A DNA stretch of 60,415 nucleotides from Limnoraphis robusta CS-951 (GCF_000972705.2 NZ_LATL02000123.1:1-60415); one strand, 5' to 3'. Counted from the stretch's first letter, positions 1-8,921 are shown. A program made the numbers and translations. The notes: generated from the letters alone by a model not told the origin.

Positions 1-2
1 AA

Positions 3-554
3 CTTAATGTAACAGTTAAAGTAGAACTTGATATTAACAAGTTAGATATACTCCAAGAATTTGAAGATTTTACACAAAAAGTTCTCTCAATTAACAGTCA
101 GAATCCTTCTTTTACTGCAAATGCTAAGTTCTATAGAGTAGGAGTGACTAACGCTGCTGACCGAGGTTTAGATATGTGGGCGAATTATGGGCCAGCCATA
201 CAAATCAAACATCTTTCACTAAATGAGAGTCTTGCTGAAGGTATCGTTTCCCATATTACAGCAGATCGGATAGTAATTGTTTGCAGAGATTCTGAAGAAA
301 AAACTATTATTTCATTGCTTAATCAAATTGGATGGAAATCTAGAATACAGTCGATTATTACTCAATCTCATTTAGAAGCTTGGTATGAGAAAGCACTACG
401 CGGTAGTTTTCGACATATTTTAGGAGCGAAACTCATTCAAGTTCTGATTGAAGAAATTAAATATGAGTTTCCTTCTAGTGAGAGTAATGATTTAGTCAGT
501 TTTATGGAAAATCGGGGATATACTTTATTAAGTGATCCATTTTGGTCAGCTTAA
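3..554 (+). CDS. Type II restriction endonuclease-like protein, HaeII-type (5' truncated by window edge)
   Basis: The frame is open from the first bases of the window to the stop at 554, so the visible GTG at 144 is probably internal and the true start lies upstream. The visible product has a GLDMWANYGPAIQIKHL segment (about nt 168-218) with the spacing of a PD-(D/E)XK nuclease core: an Asp, then a Q-I-K in place of E-x-K. From memory this resembles HaeII-family restriction endonucleases. The C-terminus is mostly helical with no membrane segments. No methyltransferase is visible, but a partner could lie to the left, outside the window. The family assignment is recall-based; another PD-(D/E)XK nuclease is the main alternative. 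Confidence 0.55.
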   Translation, partial: LNVTVKVELDINKLDILQEFEDFTQKVLSINSQNPSFTANAKFYRVGVTNAADRGLDMWANYGPAIQIKHLSLNESLAEGIVSHITADRIVIVCRDSEEKTIISLLNQIGWKSRIQSIITQSHLEAWYEKALRGSFRHILGAKLIQVLIEEIKYEFPSSESNDLVSFMENRGYTLLSDPFWSA

Positions 555-635
555 ACTGTTCATCGTAGTAGTTTTCTGATTTATAAGAAAAAACGTAGCA
601 ACAGTAGAACGGGCAATGCCCATCCTACAACGAAT

Positions 636-1313
636 CTACTGCTGTTCTGTTGATAAAGTTTCACCAATGCGGGGTTCTGTTCCTTTTAATAATCGTTCAA
701 TATTGCTACGATGACGCAAAATCACATAAATTCCCCCAACAATCGCAAAAATTTGATAGGGTAAAGGTTGATTTGTAATCACCATTAAACTGGCAATTCC
801 CACCGCTCCGGCAATAGAACTTAGAGAAACAATGCGAGAAATCGCTAGAAATAGGGCAAAAATCCCCAGAGTTGCTAAACCCAATTGCCAATTTAAAGCG
901 AGTAAAATCCCTAAACTGGTTGCCACCGCTTTTCCGCCTTGAAAGCCAATCCAAACGGGTTTAGTATGACCTAAAAGAGCCATTAAACCTGCTGCTGTTG
1001 CTATCCAATATAAGAACAGATTAACATCTTGAATATTCGCAGAAGCAGCAATTTGAGGGGTAATTTCTAAAGCATAAACAAAGAAAACCAATGCGATCGC
1101 CAAAACCCCTTTGAGGACATCAACCAACAACACAAACGACGCCGGAGACTTGCCACAACTTCTTAAAACATTCGTCGCACCGGTTGAACCCGAACCCACA
1201 GATCGCAAATCAATTCCATAGAATGTTCTAGCCACTAGATAGCCAGTGGGAATAGAACCTAACAAATAACCCGCCACTAACAACCCAAAATTTAATCCAA
1301 TCCACTCAAGCAT
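636..1313 (-). CDS. plsY: Glycerol-3-phosphate acyltransferase PlsY
   Basis: This is an integral membrane enzyme that transfers an acyl group from acyl-phosphate to glycerol-3-phosphate, the first step of phospholipid and glycolipid synthesis. The 225-residue protein has the usual PlsY length and several hydrophobic helices. Three family motifs are visible: GSIPTGYL near residue 19, GSGSTGATNVLR near residue 41, and GHTKPVWIGFQGGKAVATSLG near residues 115-135. It starts at ATG 1313 and is separated from the next minus-strand gene by about 65 bases, so the two may be co-transcribed. It looks like an ordinary intact housekeeping gene. Confidence 0.95.
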   Translation of the reverse strand: MLEWIGLNFGLLVAGYLLGSIPTGYLVARTFYGIDLRSVGSGSTGATNVLRSCGKSPASFVLLVDVLKGVLAIALVFFVYALEITPQIAASANIQDVNLFLYWIATAAGLMALLGHTKPVWIGFQGGKAVATSLGILLALNWQLGLATLGIFALFLAISRIVSLSSIAGAVGIASLMVITNQPLPYQIFAIVGGIYVILRHRSNIERLLKGTEPRIGETLSTEQQ

Positions 1314-1377
1314 CTTTCTCTACCCAATGCGCCATACTCATTTTTCAACAATAATGCAAAATCAGCCGTGTTAACGG

Positions 1378-2478
1378 TTAAAGTTCACGGTAAAGGGGTT
1401 GCTGTTGTTGAGATTGAGGTTCGGGTGCAAAGGCTAACCAGAGGGGATATTGCAGCAACGACAGACTAATTTTTTCTTCGCTATCATCCACCACAATAAA
1501 CGGCAATTTTCCATCTTGAACGAGTCGATCTGCTTTAATCGCCACAATATTAGCATCTTCAAACAAAGCAATACCCCGCTCCGGGCTAAAATCTCTGCGA
1601 TCAAGGCCTAGACAGTCCTGTAAGCCACGCCGCCACTCGCCCAGACGTTCGGGGCTATTTGCTAAAATTAAAGTGCGTAGACGGCGATCATAGAGGGTTC
1701 TGAGAACAGAAGTAATCGCCGAGGCGATCAAAATATTTTGTAACCGACTTCCCATCGTGCGTAATGCACCCCGCCCCCCTTGGTTAAAGAACCAAGTCGA
1801 AACTCGTTTAGCGTGGATGGGTTCAAACGTGCGTCGCAACTGCCAGGGCGGGCCATAATAGTCTGGCATGGTGCGATATTGATCAAGAATGCGGCGAATT
1901 TGTTGGGATTGTTCCTGAAATCCTTGTTCAGCAAACTGAGGCGTTAAACTCGGCTCGGGTTCGATCTCTCGTTTCGGAAGGGGGCGATCGCTTTCAATGG
2001 GTGGTTCTGGATATTGGGGGATCAGTTCCAACTGTTCGGCGGTACTGACTAAATCCTGCAAACTTCCGACGAGATAATCTTTGAACCCCTGAACCCGAAT
2101 AGCTAAATCCTGAGAAACTCCTGCAAAACTGGTTCGCATTTCATTCTGAATGCGTTCTCGACGGCGTTCAAGCTTTTCGACTTCAATTTGTAGAGTTTGG
2201 CGGCGTTGTTCAAGTTGGCTTAAGGTTTCAGAGACTAAATTCCCCATTGTCTCTGTCAAAGCCATCTGTTCATGCTGCATTTTGGCTTTAGCAGCTTGTA
2301 AATCAGCGATTTCCTTTCTGAGTTGCTGAATTTGGTCTTTTAAAATCGTCGCGGTTTGGAAGTCTGTCGCAGCTTGCGTAGACGCGAACAATTCCTCCGA
2401 TACAGGGTTTTCATCCGGTTCGGATAGTTCTTTTGAGCGATCGTTTTGCTCTTGATTTTGAGGTTCGTCTAAATTCAT
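1378..2478 (-). CDS. DUF3086 family cyanobacterial protein
   Basis: This 366-residue soluble protein is of a type conserved in cyanobacteria and recognised as DUF3086. Residues about 1-45 are acidic and low complexity. Residues about 45-115 form a predicted coiled coil rich in Leu, Glu, Gln and Arg. The C-terminal half (about 200-350) is the conserved globular part, with a W-rich patch around residues 215-235. The molecular role is unknown to me. It lies between plsY and a DUF3119 gene on the same strand, in a housekeeping neighbourhood with membrane-lipid genes. The conservation suggests a general cyanobacterial role rather than an accessory one. Confidence 0.8.
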   Translation of the reverse strand: MNLDEPQNQEQNDRSKELSEPDENPVSEELFASTQAATDFQTATILKDQIQQLRKEIADLQAAKAKMQHEQMALTETMGNLVSETLSQLEQRRQTLQIEVEKLERRRERIQNEMRTSFAGVSQDLAIRVQGFKDYLVGSLQDLVSTAEQLELIPQYPEPPIESDRPLPKREIEPEPSLTPQFAEQGFQEQSQQIRRILDQYRTMPDYYGPPWQLRRTFEPIHAKRVSTWFFNQGGRGALRTMGSRLQNILIASAITSVLRTLYDRRLRTLILANSPERLGEWRRGLQDCLGLDRRDFSPERGIALFEDANIVAIKADRLVQDGKLPFIVVDDSEEKISLSLLQYPLWLAFAPEPQSQQQQPLYREL

Positions 2479-2705
2479 GGAATCAACAGAGGTTCAATTC
2501 GGGTCAGACGAGTTCGACAACATACACTGAAACTGAAGCCAGGGATGCCCAAACGCGATTTGATAGAGGGGGGTTGTCTTTATATTATGCTCAACAACTG
2601 TCGAACTGATAAAAAGTTTCCCATCAGAGTTAATTTTAACAACAGGATGGGATTTACAGTTATCAGTTGTAGGAGTAATTGATCAATTACCCCTACCAGT
2701 CACTC

Positions 2706-3122
2706 CTAACTTCTAAGTCCTACGCCTGGGGATTTGATATTACCACACTTAGTTTCTAAACAGCCTTTTAGGGTTTTGGGATCAAAAATAATCGGCAGAA
2801 AGTGAATGCTGTTCACTTCTTTGAAGTAAAACAAGATCGGTACACCGGGCCAGAAAATTTCCCAGTTGATCCAATCTGCGTAGGGAAAATGTCGAAGTAA
2901 TTTACCCGAACGGGAGACATCGAGCGCTGTTTCGGTAAACTGGAGACGAATGGTTGTCGTCTGTACCAGTAGAAACAGTCCCAGTAAGGCAATAATCAAT
3001 CCTAGTGCTTTCTGAACGAAAATTAACGGAATTCCCGTCAACAGCAGTACAGCCGGGATGATAAAATTGGGCCTTAGTTCAACACTTGAGGGAATGGTTG
3101 TCGTTGATGGAGTTGTGGTCAT
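2706..3122 (-). CDS. DUF3119 family membrane protein
   Basis: This 138-residue protein has a Thr/Ser-rich N-terminus followed by two closely spaced hydrophobic segments (about residues 19-55). After these comes a short beta-rich cytoplasmic-type domain with a YADWINWEIFWPGVPILFYF stretch, which I recognise as cyanobacterial DUF3119. The last dozen residues (after LETKC) are less conserved-looking. It lies immediately upstream of DUF3086 and downstream of an MlaE-like permease on the same strand, so a membrane-lipid-related role is a reasonable guess. No biochemical function is known to me. Confidence 0.75.
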   Translation of the reverse strand: MTTTPSTTTIPSSVELRPNFIIPAVLLLTGIPLIFVQKALGLIIALLGLFLLVQTTTIRLQFTETALDVSRSGKLLRHFPYADWINWEIFWPGVPILFYFKEVNSIHFLPIIFDPKTLKGCLETKCGNIKSPGVGLRS

Positions 3123-3243
3123 CGTTCATGCTCCAATGCGTCAGGTGTGCGTGATGTAAACAAATGTTACCAAAATAGGGGTAAGGCGAAACTCCGTAAA
3201 AAGGAAGGGATTTACAGTTGGTTCCCTGTAACCTGTTCCCTAA

Positions 3244-4065
3244 CTACAGTACGGAATTTCCGACTCCCTGAAACATCAACCAAGACAGGAAGAAGTCAAG
3301 GATAAAGATCGAAAGTAAAGCCGTCACAACCGCCGTTGTTGTTGATTGTCCAACACCTTTGGCGCCGCCTGTCGTTGTCAGTCCCCAATTCGTTCCAATC
3401 ACTGCAATCACTCCCCCAAACACCACCGCTTTGATTTCACCACTGATTAAATCCCAAAGGGTGAGAAAATTCTGCACAGAGTCTAGAAACAAATTTGGAG
3501 GAATGTTATATAAGTTACTAGAAATTAGTAAGCCACCTGCTAAACCTGTAATTAGACAAATTATATTGAGTAAAGGTAACATCAAACAACAAGCAATCAC
3601 ACGGGGGATCACTAAATAATCAACGGGATCAGTTTTTAATACATAAAGCGCATCAATTTGTTCCGTAACTTGCATCGTTCCAATCTCTGCCGCAAATGCA
3701 GAACCCACTCGTCCGGTGACAATGACAGCAGTTAAAACTGGACTCAATTCTCGTGCTAGAGAAAGAGCAAGAACACCCCCCACTAAATTTCCTGCACCCA
3801 ATGTGATAAACTCACGGGAAACTTGAATAGTAAACACCATTCCGACAAAACCTGCTGTGATTAAGGCAATTAGCAAGGACTCCGGCCCGACAGTTGCCAT
3901 TTGTTCTAAAGTGTTACGACGATGAATTTTACCCTGAAATAAATGAACAATTACCTGTCCGCCCAAAAATAAAGCAGCAATGAAGCGGCGCGTCCAAAGT
4001 CCGAGGCTGGAATTAATTTGCATCTGGCTTAAATGAATCCTAACGGTAAAATGACAAAGAAACAT
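3244..4065 (-). CDS. MlaE-family ABC transporter permease (lipid transport)
   Basis: This is a 273-residue permease of the MlaE/DUF140 family, which in other bacteria works with an ATPase and an MCE-domain protein to move phospholipids between membranes. Seen in the sequence are the family signatures GLITAGFVGMVF-like (about 90-105), the region around EIGTMQVTEQIDAL (about 147-160), which binds the ATPase, and five or so membrane helices. ATG 4065 gives the longest product; an internal ATG at 4023 would remove 14 residues and neither has a clear ribosome-binding site. The ATPase and MCE partners are not in the window. Cyanobacterial homologues are typically unlinked, so this is not odd. Confidence 0.88.
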   Translation of the reverse strand: MFLCHFTVRIHLSQMQINSSLGLWTRRFIAALFLGGQVIVHLFQGKIHRRNTLEQMATVGPESLLIALITAGFVGMVFTIQVSREFITLGAGNLVGGVLALSLARELSPVLTAVIVTGRVGSAFAAEIGTMQVTEQIDALYVLKTDPVDYLVIPRVIACCLMLPLLNIICLITGLAGGLLISSNLYNIPPNLFLDSVQNFLTLWDLISGEIKAVVFGGVIAVIGTNWGLTTTGGAKGVGQSTTTAVVTALLSIFILDFFLSWLMFQGVGNSVL

Positions 4066-4229
4066 AACAACTATCTACAAATCTTAACCAAGATTTTTGA
4101 ACATTAATTTAAGTTTTCTGACAGAGTGGAACGAAACGAGAAATTACCTTTATCTTAGAAGTTATATCGTCTAGATTAACTTGCCTCTGTTTTGGCGGTA
4201 AGCGAATTCAATTCTCAATTCCTCTAACT

Positions 4230-4517
4230 ATGGGTATATTTCCTGATTTTCTGCGTTCTGTATTACTGACGATGACACTCAGCTTTTTTACTCCCATTCT
4301 GGTGATCAGTTTAGGATTAACTAGCTCGGCAATTATCGGTTGTCTTCCCTATCTCGAAACTATCGGTCAATTTTCCTGTAGGCAAATTTTACAATTTCTG
4401 GCAACCTTTGGCAGTGGACACCCCTTACAAGGGAGTATGATCATTGCTATAACCTGTAGTCTCGTTGGCGCTTTATTTGATACCTATGCCTCCTATCAAA
4501 GTCCTAGAAGTCAGTAA
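4230..4517 (+). CDS. Small hypothetical membrane protein
   Basis: This is an unrecognised 95-residue protein with two to three hydrophobic stretches (about residues 8-38 and 68-85), divergently oriented from the MlaE-like permease 164 bases away. Two cysteines (residues 38 and 49) lie in the short loop. Hydrophobic composition and a terminator-like hairpin just after the stop support a real gene. Function unknown. Confidence 0.5.
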   Translation: MGIFPDFLRSVLLTMTLSFFTPILVISLGLTSSAIIGCLPYLETIGQFSCRQILQFLATFGSGHPLQGSMIIAITCSLVGALFDTYASYQSPRSQ

Positions 4518-4548
4518 AATGACTCAATCAAACTGTTCTCATTACACT

Positions 4549-4568
4549 TAGCCTCCATCGGGAGGCTT
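4549..4568 (+). terminator. Terminator-like hairpin
   Basis: A 7-bp perfect stem (AGCCTCC / GGAGGCT) with a short loop lies 32 bases after the small membrane-protein gene and is followed by TTTCGC. The T-run is short, so strength is uncertain. Confidence 0.45.
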
Positions 4569-4746
4569 TCGCTTAATCCTACAGAAAAGACAAGCAAATT
4601 GTTCACCTCTCACCTCTGTTTAAATTGAAATTTCATCAAGTTCAAGCTGTGAACGTCAAAAAGATCTCGTCGTTTTGAGGAAACAATCATGTTAAACTAG
4701 AGCCACACAATAGGATTCCCAAGAACAATCGAGTTAAATAAAATCA

Positions 4747-5148
4747 ATGGCGGATATTGTTGATATTGCAGTTGGTGCAGGCTCATTTACTACGCTGGTA
4801 CAAGCGGTTCAAGCCGCAGGTTTAGTGGAAACCCTCAAAAGTCCAGGCCCTTTTACCGTTTTTGCTCCCAATGATGATGCGTTTGCGAAACTTCCTCCCG
4901 GAACCATACAAACTTTAGTTCAAAACATCCCCCAACTGACTCGGATTTTAACTTATCACGTTGTTTCCGGTAAGCTAATGAAAGCGGATTTAGAACAACT
5001 TCAAACCCTCACTTCTATTGAAGGTTCTCCTCTTCCCCTGATATTTACTGAAGGATTTGAAGTCAAAAATGCCACCGTCGTCGCTGCTGATATTGAAGCC
5101 GATAACGGTGTAATTCATGTAATTGATACGGTACTTTTAATGGGTTAA
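4747..5148 (+). CDS. Fasciclin (FAS1) domain protein
   Basis: This 133-residue protein is a single FAS1 domain with both classic boxes visible: H1 ([19 protein letters not shown], about residues 34-52) and H2 ([14 protein letters not shown] at the C-terminus), with the intervening YHVVSG motif. FAS1 proteins are generally linked to adhesion or extracellular matrix. There is no N-terminal signal peptide here, so this one seems cytosolic or non-classically exported. Such short single-domain forms are common in cyanobacteria. It stands alone as a monocistronic gene. Confidence 0.9.
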   Translation: MADIVDIAVGAGSFTTLVQAVQAAGLVETLKSPGPFTVFAPNDDAFAKLPPGTIQTLVQNIPQLTRILTYHVVSGKLMKADLEQLQTLTSIEGSPLPLIFTEGFEVKNATVVAADIEADNGVIHVIDTVLLMG

Positions 5149-5224
5149 AGTTTTAATAAATTTAGGGGTTCTATCAAGTCCAGTTCAATGCTCATCATCA
5201 AAAACTGGCTTTTTGTAGCTTTTT

Positions 5225-5294
5225 GTAGGTTGGGTTGAAGAAACTCAACAGCTTGATTATTGTTGAGTTGCGACTCAGGCTTAACCCAACCTAC
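5225..5294. repeat. Imperfect palindromic repeat (REP/MITE-like)
   Basis: A 12-base inverted repeat (GTAGGTTGGGTT at 5225-5236 and AACCCAACCTAC at 5283-5294) flanks about 46 bases that themselves contain internal CTCAACA/TGTTGAG symmetry. This is the pattern of small palindromic intergenic elements common in cyanobacteria. No coding capacity. Confidence 0.7.
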
Positions 5295-5344
5295 AAGTTG
5301 ATACAATTCTTTCAATAACAGTCTCTATCACAGAAAATGATGCC

Positions 5345-5962
5345 ATGATTCAATCAAAACCCCAATTCCTCAGCTTTGATGAATTCATCGCTTGGTATCC
5401 CGAGAATTCAGAACACCGCTACGAACTGCACAACGGGGTTATTATTGAGATGCCGAAACCCAGAGGTAAACATTCGGAAATTGCTGGATTTCTCAGTTTG
5501 GAATTAGGTCTTCAGTGTCGTAACCGCCAATTGCCTTACTTAATTCCTAAAGAATGCGTTGTTAAACCCTTGCGTGAGGAGTCTGGATACGAACCAGACG
5601 TTATTATCCTCGATCGCCTTTCTGTTGTCAACGAACCCCGTTGGGAGACTGGATCTATCATTACAATGGGTTCATCAATTCGTTTAATTGTTGAGGTTGT
5701 CAGTAGCAATTGGCGGGATGACTACGCTTTAAAAGCAAGTGATTATGAAGAAATGGGAATTGCAGAATATTGGATTGTAGACTATCTCGGTTTGGGAGGT
5801 AAGCGGTTTATTGGTAATCCCAAACAACCGACAATTTCTGTTTATAATTTGGTTGAGGGCGAATACCAAGTTAATCAATTTAGAGAGAATGATTTAATTG
5901 AATCGGTAGTTTTTCCCGAACTTAATCTAACAGCAGAACAAATTTTTAAAGGGATTCGTTGA
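5345..5962 (+). CDS. Uma2 family endonuclease (DUF820)
   Basis: This 205-residue protein belongs to the cyanobacteria-expanded Uma2/DUF820 family, which has a PD-(D/E)XK-like nuclease fold. Visible elements are the N-terminal ELHNGVIIEMPKPRGKHSEIA region, YEPDVIILDR (the metal-binding Asp) and LIVEVVSSNWRDDYALKASDYEEMGIAEYWIVD (the E-x-V and Lys core). Catalytic residues look intact. Cellular roles of this family are not established; these genes occur in tens of copies per genome, and some have been suggested to be transposon-derived. The repeat-rich sequence right after its stop suggests a recombination-prone site. Confidence 0.88.
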   Translation: MIQSKPQFLSFDEFIAWYPENSEHRYELHNGVIIEMPKPRGKHSEIAGFLSLELGLQCRNRQLPYLIPKECVVKPLREESGYEPDVIILDRLSVVNEPRWETGSIITMGSSIRLIVEVVSSNWRDDYALKASDYEEMGIAEYWIVDYLGLGGKRFIGNPKQPTISVYNLVEGEYQVNQFRENDLIESVVFPELNLTAEQIFKGIR

Positions 5963-5978
5963 AGTGGCGAAAGAAAAA

Positions 5979-6055
5979 GAATCCCCCTAAATCCCCCTTG
6001 AAAGAATCCCCCTAAATCCCCCAATAATGGGGGACTTTGAGAAATGGGGGACTTT
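5979..6055. repeat. Short direct repeats and C-rich dispersed repeat
   Basis: A 19-base unit beginning GAATCCCCCTAAATCC occurs at 5979-5997 and 6004-6022. It is followed by two copies of TGGGGGACTTT at 6028-6038 and 6045-6055, which are partly complementary to it. It lies at the junction between the Uma2 gene and a WD40 gene remnant. Confidence 0.75.
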
Positions 6056-6103
6056 AACATTCCGGTTCCCCCCAGAATTGGTAGGGGGGATTCACTCTCT
6101 ATC

Positions 6104-6291
6104 CCCTCTAAACGCAAAATATGTAACCTTCCTGAAAGTTCACCCGCTACAATTGTCCTCCCATCCGGTGCAACAGTACAGCAGAATAAATCACTCTCGC
6201 CAGTAAAACTGACAATTTCTTCCCCGGTTTGGAGATTCCAAACTTTCAGCGTATTGTCATCTGAAGCGGAAATCACCCAACCCTTTGACAT
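6104..6291 (-). pseudogene. 3' remnant of a WD40-repeat gene
   Basis: Reading the minus strand from 6291, the translation GWVISASDDNTLKVWNLQTG is a canonical WD40 repeat end. It is followed by a second partial repeat (APDGRTIVAGELSGRLHILRLEG) typical of the last blades of cyanobacterial WD40 proteins. Homology starts abruptly about three codons after the only ATG, and no WD40 sequence continues upstream, where the 6338 gene begins on the other strand. After LRLEG the frame runs on through the C-rich repeats without further domain signal. I read this as the truncated tail of a longer WD40 (perhaps STAND-type) gene whose front was lost or displaced. Confidence 0.65.
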
Positions 6292-6337
6292 GGCTTTTAT
6301 GATATACTCATCATTATTAACTTATAAGGTAAAAAAT

Positions 6338-7357
6338 ATGGATCTACGACCTGGCCAACATCTAAATCTAAGGTATAAAAATCGCCAGTTTGAAGCTATC
6401 ATTATTAATCCTCACGCTTTTGGCAAGAATAAACCCAGTATAGGTTTGAATTTCGGAATGTCAGAAAAGTACGCTGGCATTACTTATGATAAATTAGCAA
6501 AGTGGACACGTCAGACCCGAGATAAAAACCCTGATGACTTTAACACTATTGATATAGTTCACTATTTTGAATTGCCCTCGAATAAGAAGCGATTTGCAGT
6601 TTATCACTTGCCATTTGATGAAGACTATAACAAACGAGGTTATGGTAATCTTACAAACTCCTATCATAAAGTCATAGAGGTATCCGAGTTCTTTGATTTT
6701 ACTCTTGAACTTCTTACAGAAAGGGGTTTACCTCGAGGAACTCAAGAGAAGATTAAAGATTTTGTTAAATGGTTTGCCACCGAAGGTTTTTATGCTCAGG
6801 CATACACTGTTATTCAAGGAGTTTACACAAAAGCTGATAGTGAGGCACTACATCAATGGTTAGAGGCACGTTTGAGGAATAAGCATGAAAGGTTGCCTTA
6901 TGCTCGGTTTATTGCCGAGCTTCGAGAGTCACCTGCCTACTGGACTGACTATACTTACATAAAACTATTCGGTAAACTTGCTTCTGAAATGCGTTTAGAG
7001 TGGCAAACAATAGATGGCACTCCACGCATTGCTCGTAATCATATTCCTGAAGCTTTAGGGCTTGAAGCTGTCGGTTATGTTGAGCGTATGACAACTGAGC
7101 TTTATACAGGTGATTTGCAAGAAGCACATGATATTTCTATCAACGCTGCCAAACGCAAATTCAAGTTGCCTGAGCCAGAAGATGTAAATGTTGAGAGGTT
7201 GTTTGAATCAAAAACTAGAAAACTTAACCCCCAACAAATCCAACAAATTACAAATGATTATGCAAGAGGCATATCTGCAAGAGAACTTGCCGAGCGTTTT
7301 GAGGTAACAGTACCAGCAATTAATTATCACTGTAAAAATATGAAGCGAACAATCTAA
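6338..7357 (+). CDS. Unrecognised protein with C-terminal helix-turn-helix
   Basis: The start is placed at ATG 6338, which has AAGG about 8 bases upstream. The longer open frame from 6044 runs through repeats and the WD40 remnant and is not believable. The 339-residue product is soluble and rich in charged residues. Its last 40 residues (NPQQIQQITNDYARGISARE onward) look like a resolvase-type HTH, of the kind that ends in A-I-N-Y-H. No nuclease, recombinase or kinase motif was recognised in the N-terminal 290 residues. The neighbourhood (broken WD40 gene, repeats, palindromes on both sides) suggests an acquired gene. A DNA-binding role is inferred from the HTH only. Confidence 0.6.
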   Translation: MDLRPGQHLNLRYKNRQFEAIIINPHAFGKNKPSIGLNFGMSEKYAGITYDKLAKWTRQTRDKNPDDFNTIDIVHYFELPSNKKRFAVYHLPFDEDYNKRGYGNLTNSYHKVIEVSEFFDFTLELLTERGLPRGTQEKIKDFVKWFATEGFYAQAYTVIQGVYTKADSEALHQWLEARLRNKHERLPYARFIAELRESPAYWTDYTYIKLFGKLASEMRLEWQTIDGTPRIARNHIPEALGLEAVGYVERMTTELYTGDLQEAHDISINAAKRKFKLPEPEDVNVERLFESKTRKLNPQQIQQITNDYARGISARELAERFEVTVPAINYHCKNMKRTI

Positions 7358-7381
7358 CATTAATACTAAGCCCTGCTGCGT

Positions 7382-7447
7382 GTAGGGTGGGTGACAACCG
7401 ATCAATTAACGTTAAAATTCTTAAGTTTTTTCCGTCACCCACCCTAC
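7382..7447. repeat. Inverted-repeat element, 14-bp perfect arms
   Basis: GTAGGGTGGGTGAC at 7382-7395 is perfectly complementary to GTCACCCACCCTAC at 7434-7447, with a 38-base AT-rich interior. It sits just after the HTH gene. It may be a small non-autonomous element, and it could act as a terminator for the plus strand. Confidence 0.75.
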
Positions 7448-7555
7448 TGTATTTAACAGCCAAATCCATTTTTTTAATGATTCACTTCCACTTCTGCTTC
7501 GGCTGAGGTATGTCCTAACCCATTCCTATTTACTCCCCATAATAGTATAAAAACT

Positions 7556-7590
7556 AAAAAACCCGGTTTCTGTGAGAAACCGGGTTTTTT
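7556..7590. terminator. Bidirectional rho-independent terminator
   Basis: A perfect hairpin, A-rich arm then CCCGGTTTCT / AGAAACCGGG and a T-run, lies between two convergent genes (HTH gene, plus; CO2 hydration gene, minus). It is A-rich on one side and T-rich on the other, so it can work in both directions. The same arm sequence recurs at 59534-59566. Confidence 0.85.
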
Positions 7591-7613
7591 GAATCAAACC
7601 GGGTTTAAACACT

Positions 7614-8921
7614 CTAACGATAATTTTGAGTTTGGATATTTCTCAAACGCGCTTCAGGACGTTTAAACCGATCTAATTGCATCTCAAAAAAGTCGCGATT
7701 TGCTTGTAAATGTCGAGGATTCGGATCATCTAAAGGATACAATAACGCCGTCCGTAACGCTTGAATTACCGCAGAGGTTACGCAATACATTGAACGTTGG
7801 AAACTATTGGCAAGCTGAATCAACATATCATCTTCACCCCGACAATGTTTTTGGTAATATTCCACCAAATAAGGCGGTAAGAAATGAAACATATCTTGCA
7901 TTAACAAAGTCGGCGGAATTCCCGCAGTTCCCACCGGGAAAATATCAGCGTATAAAATGCCATAATGGAAGTCTTTTTGATCTTGGGGAACTTCTTGGGC
8001 TTGGGCGTTGTAAGACTTCGTTCCTCGGAAGGGTGCAGTCCGATAAAATACCGCTTCAACATAGGGAAGTGCAGCCTCATATAACCACATAAATCCCTTC
8101 GACTTGGGAATAATTTCGTAACATTCCCCATCGATATAAACATGATGATAAATGGGGCGTCCTGCGATGGCAAAAATTCCATTGACCAAGAAGTTCATCG
8201 CTTCGGGAACTGTGGTAATTTTTCCCTCATCATACAAATCGCTCATTTCAAAGAAAACAGGCGCCATTACTTCCCAGAATAGCCCCAAATTACTGTAATA
8301 GGAAAGTTGGCGAACTTGTTCAAGAAACAGATCGGGAAATAGCTTATATAAGCCTAACATCACCGGATTGTTTTTAAAGTAAGCTTTAATCGCTCTATCT
8401 GCATTAGCCTTGTATTCATCCGTATCGAGATAAGGATCAAATCTTCCGCCCATTTCTCGATGCCAAAACATCGCCCGCATACAAGCTTCGGCAAACTCCA
8501 TGTTAATCCTATCATGCCACAAATGATGCAGTAATTTCGGGATTTTTGACGTTTCTCCTTTTTCAATAAACGCCAATAATTCCGGGTGTACTGTTGCTTC
8601 TCCTCGCCAAATTCTTAAATCTGCATCATCGCCTGCATAATGATTAGGCAAGTCTAAATACTCTTGAGGAAGGAAGTATTTAAAAAAGGGTAAAGGGTCT
8701 AAAAATACCCGTTCAGCGATATACAGCAAATCCCGCCAATAAAAATCCATTGGCACGGCATAAGCTTTATAAATCCCGATAATTTGCATTAAATTCTCAG
8801 GCGTATCGGGAAGCATCGCCCCTCCCGCTTCTAAACGATGAATAATCTCAGAAAATTCGTGAGTTGAAGGGGGTAGTTTTGCAGGTTTAGTTTGAGTTTT
8901 CATTTCAGTTGTGATTGTCAT
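7614..8921 (-). CDS. CO2 hydration protein of the NDH-1 CO2-uptake complex (CupA/CupB, ChpY/ChpX type)
   Basis: This 435-residue peripheral subunit couples NDH-1 proton pumping to hydration of CO2 to bicarbonate in the carbon-concentrating mechanism, on the cytoplasmic side of the thylakoid membrane. The family is recognised along its full length. A LHHLWHDRINMEFAEACMRAMFWH stretch begins at residue 131; His133 and Arg138 have the same spacing as the His/Arg zinc site reported for CupA, which is an alignment by eye. It is the last gene of the operon ndhF, carbonic anhydrase, ndhD, cup, 36 bases after ndhD. I cannot decide between the inducible (CupA) and constitutive (CupB) forms; the absence of a downstream cupS leans to CupB. 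Confidence 0.92.
   Translation of the reverse strand: MTITTEMKTQTKPAKLPPSTHEFSEIIHRLEAGGAMLPDTPENLMQIIGIYKAYAVPMDFYWRDLLYIAERVFLDPLPFFKYFLPQEYLDLPNHYAGDDADLRIWRGEATVHPELLAFIEKGETSKIPKLLHHLWHDRINMEFAEACMRAMFWHREMGGRFDPYLDTDEYKANADRAIKAYFKNNPVMLGLYKLFPDLFLEQVRQLSYYSNLGLFWEVMAPVFFEMSDLYDEGKITTVPEAMNFLVNGIFAIAGRPIYHHVYIDGECYEIIPKSKGFMWLYEAALPYVEAVFYRTAPFRGTKSYNAQAQEVPQDQKDFHYGILYADIFPVGTAGIPPTLLMQDMFHFLPPYLVEYYQKHCRGEDDMLIQLANSFQRSMYCVTSAVIQALRTALLYPLDDPNPRHLQANRDFFEMQLDRFKRPEARLRNIQTQNYR

Noticed and set aside
5345..5962. Uma2 nuclease as part of a defence island with the edge restriction enzyme
   Set aside because: They are about 5 kb apart with housekeeping genes between, and Uma2 genes are scattered in high number in cyanobacteria.
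6044..6337. Longer N-terminus for the HTH protein
   Set aside because: It would translate dispersed C-rich repeats and the antisense of a WD40 remnant; ATG 6338 has a good ribosome-binding site.
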